From Prevotella sp. (GTDB lineage Bacteria > Bacteroidota > Bacteroidia > Bacteroidales > Bacteroidaceae), in assembly GCA_021204605.1 (NCBI GenBank), contig JAJPZD010000090.1:1-21243 (forward strand): a stretch of 21,243 nucleotides of DNA. Direction: 5' to 3'. Position 1 is the stretch's first letter. The number at the start of each line of letters is the position of its first letter. Under the pieces are notes generated by a model. The model saw only the letters and a list, made by a program, of their open reading frames with translations, was not told where the DNA came from and made no database searches. This document shows positions 21,084 through 21,243 of this stretch, piece after piece. A program made the position numbers and the translations under genes.

Positions 21084-21243
21084 ACTAACACTAACTCAAG
21101 TTTCGCAAGTTAAAAAATTTTGAAAGAAAAAGGCACAAAGATCTCCTAAGTTGCGGAAAATGTGATGTGTCCGCCGATTATACCCGCATGCACCCAATGT
21201 AGGGATAGAATGTTCCGATTGAGCGAATACAGAGCCAAGCTCG

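Noticed and set aside
21165..21243. Open frame MCPPIIPACTQC running off the window end
   Set aside because: Only about 26 codons are visible, without promoter or recognisable domain; the minus strand is also open there, so coding cannot be judged.

Overview
The window looks like a chromosomal segment from a Bacteroidota bacterium, most likely Prevotella or a close relative. The support is direct: many genes are preceded by the Bacteroidota promoter pattern (TTG/TTTG, about 19-20 bases, then TAnnTTTGC), Shine-Dalgarno sites are mostly absent, and the proteins are Bacteroidota-like (29-residue basic ribosome-associated-type protein, HU with an RNI arm tip, TamB of 1473 aa, DUF4143 ATPase).

Left part (1-2600): an accessory stretch. 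A DUF4143 AAA ATPase lies behind a phased set of GGACG repeats. A HigB/HigA-type toxin-antitoxin pair follows, with a perfect palindrome over its promoter, then a tRNA-Cys with its own promoter and terminator. Next (2634-3816, minus strand) an AlkA-type glycosylase and an O6-alkylguanine methyltransferase overlap and form an alkylation-repair pair. A strongly expressed type of glutamate dehydrogenase gene, gdhA (4120-5454), ends in a clear terminator.

5646-7560 is an AT-rich restriction-modification module: a beta-class amino-methyltransferase and a NotI-family endonuclease. The endonuclease reading frame appears to carry a one-base deletion near its N-terminus.

7611-10151 (minus strand) is an operon of nfeD, the SPFH protein gene qmcA and a wecB-like epimerase that lacks two of four catalytic residues. 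10152-11265 holds a small secreted protein gene, a strong terminator, a long repeat-containing leader and a possible small RNA. 11266-15687 is a large tamB gene. After it comes a tiny secreted Cys/His protein on the plus strand.

16210-18317 (minus strand) carries hup (HU), a 29-codon basic protein and ribonuclease G. At 18463-21083, lptB (minus) and mlaE-mlaF (plus) diverge from back-to-back promoters. LptB, MlaEF and TamB all serve outer-membrane lipid transport or assembly, so the right half is mainly conserved envelope and RNA housekeeping, while the left third carries most of the mobile or defence-related content. All identifications come from reading motifs; no database search was run.
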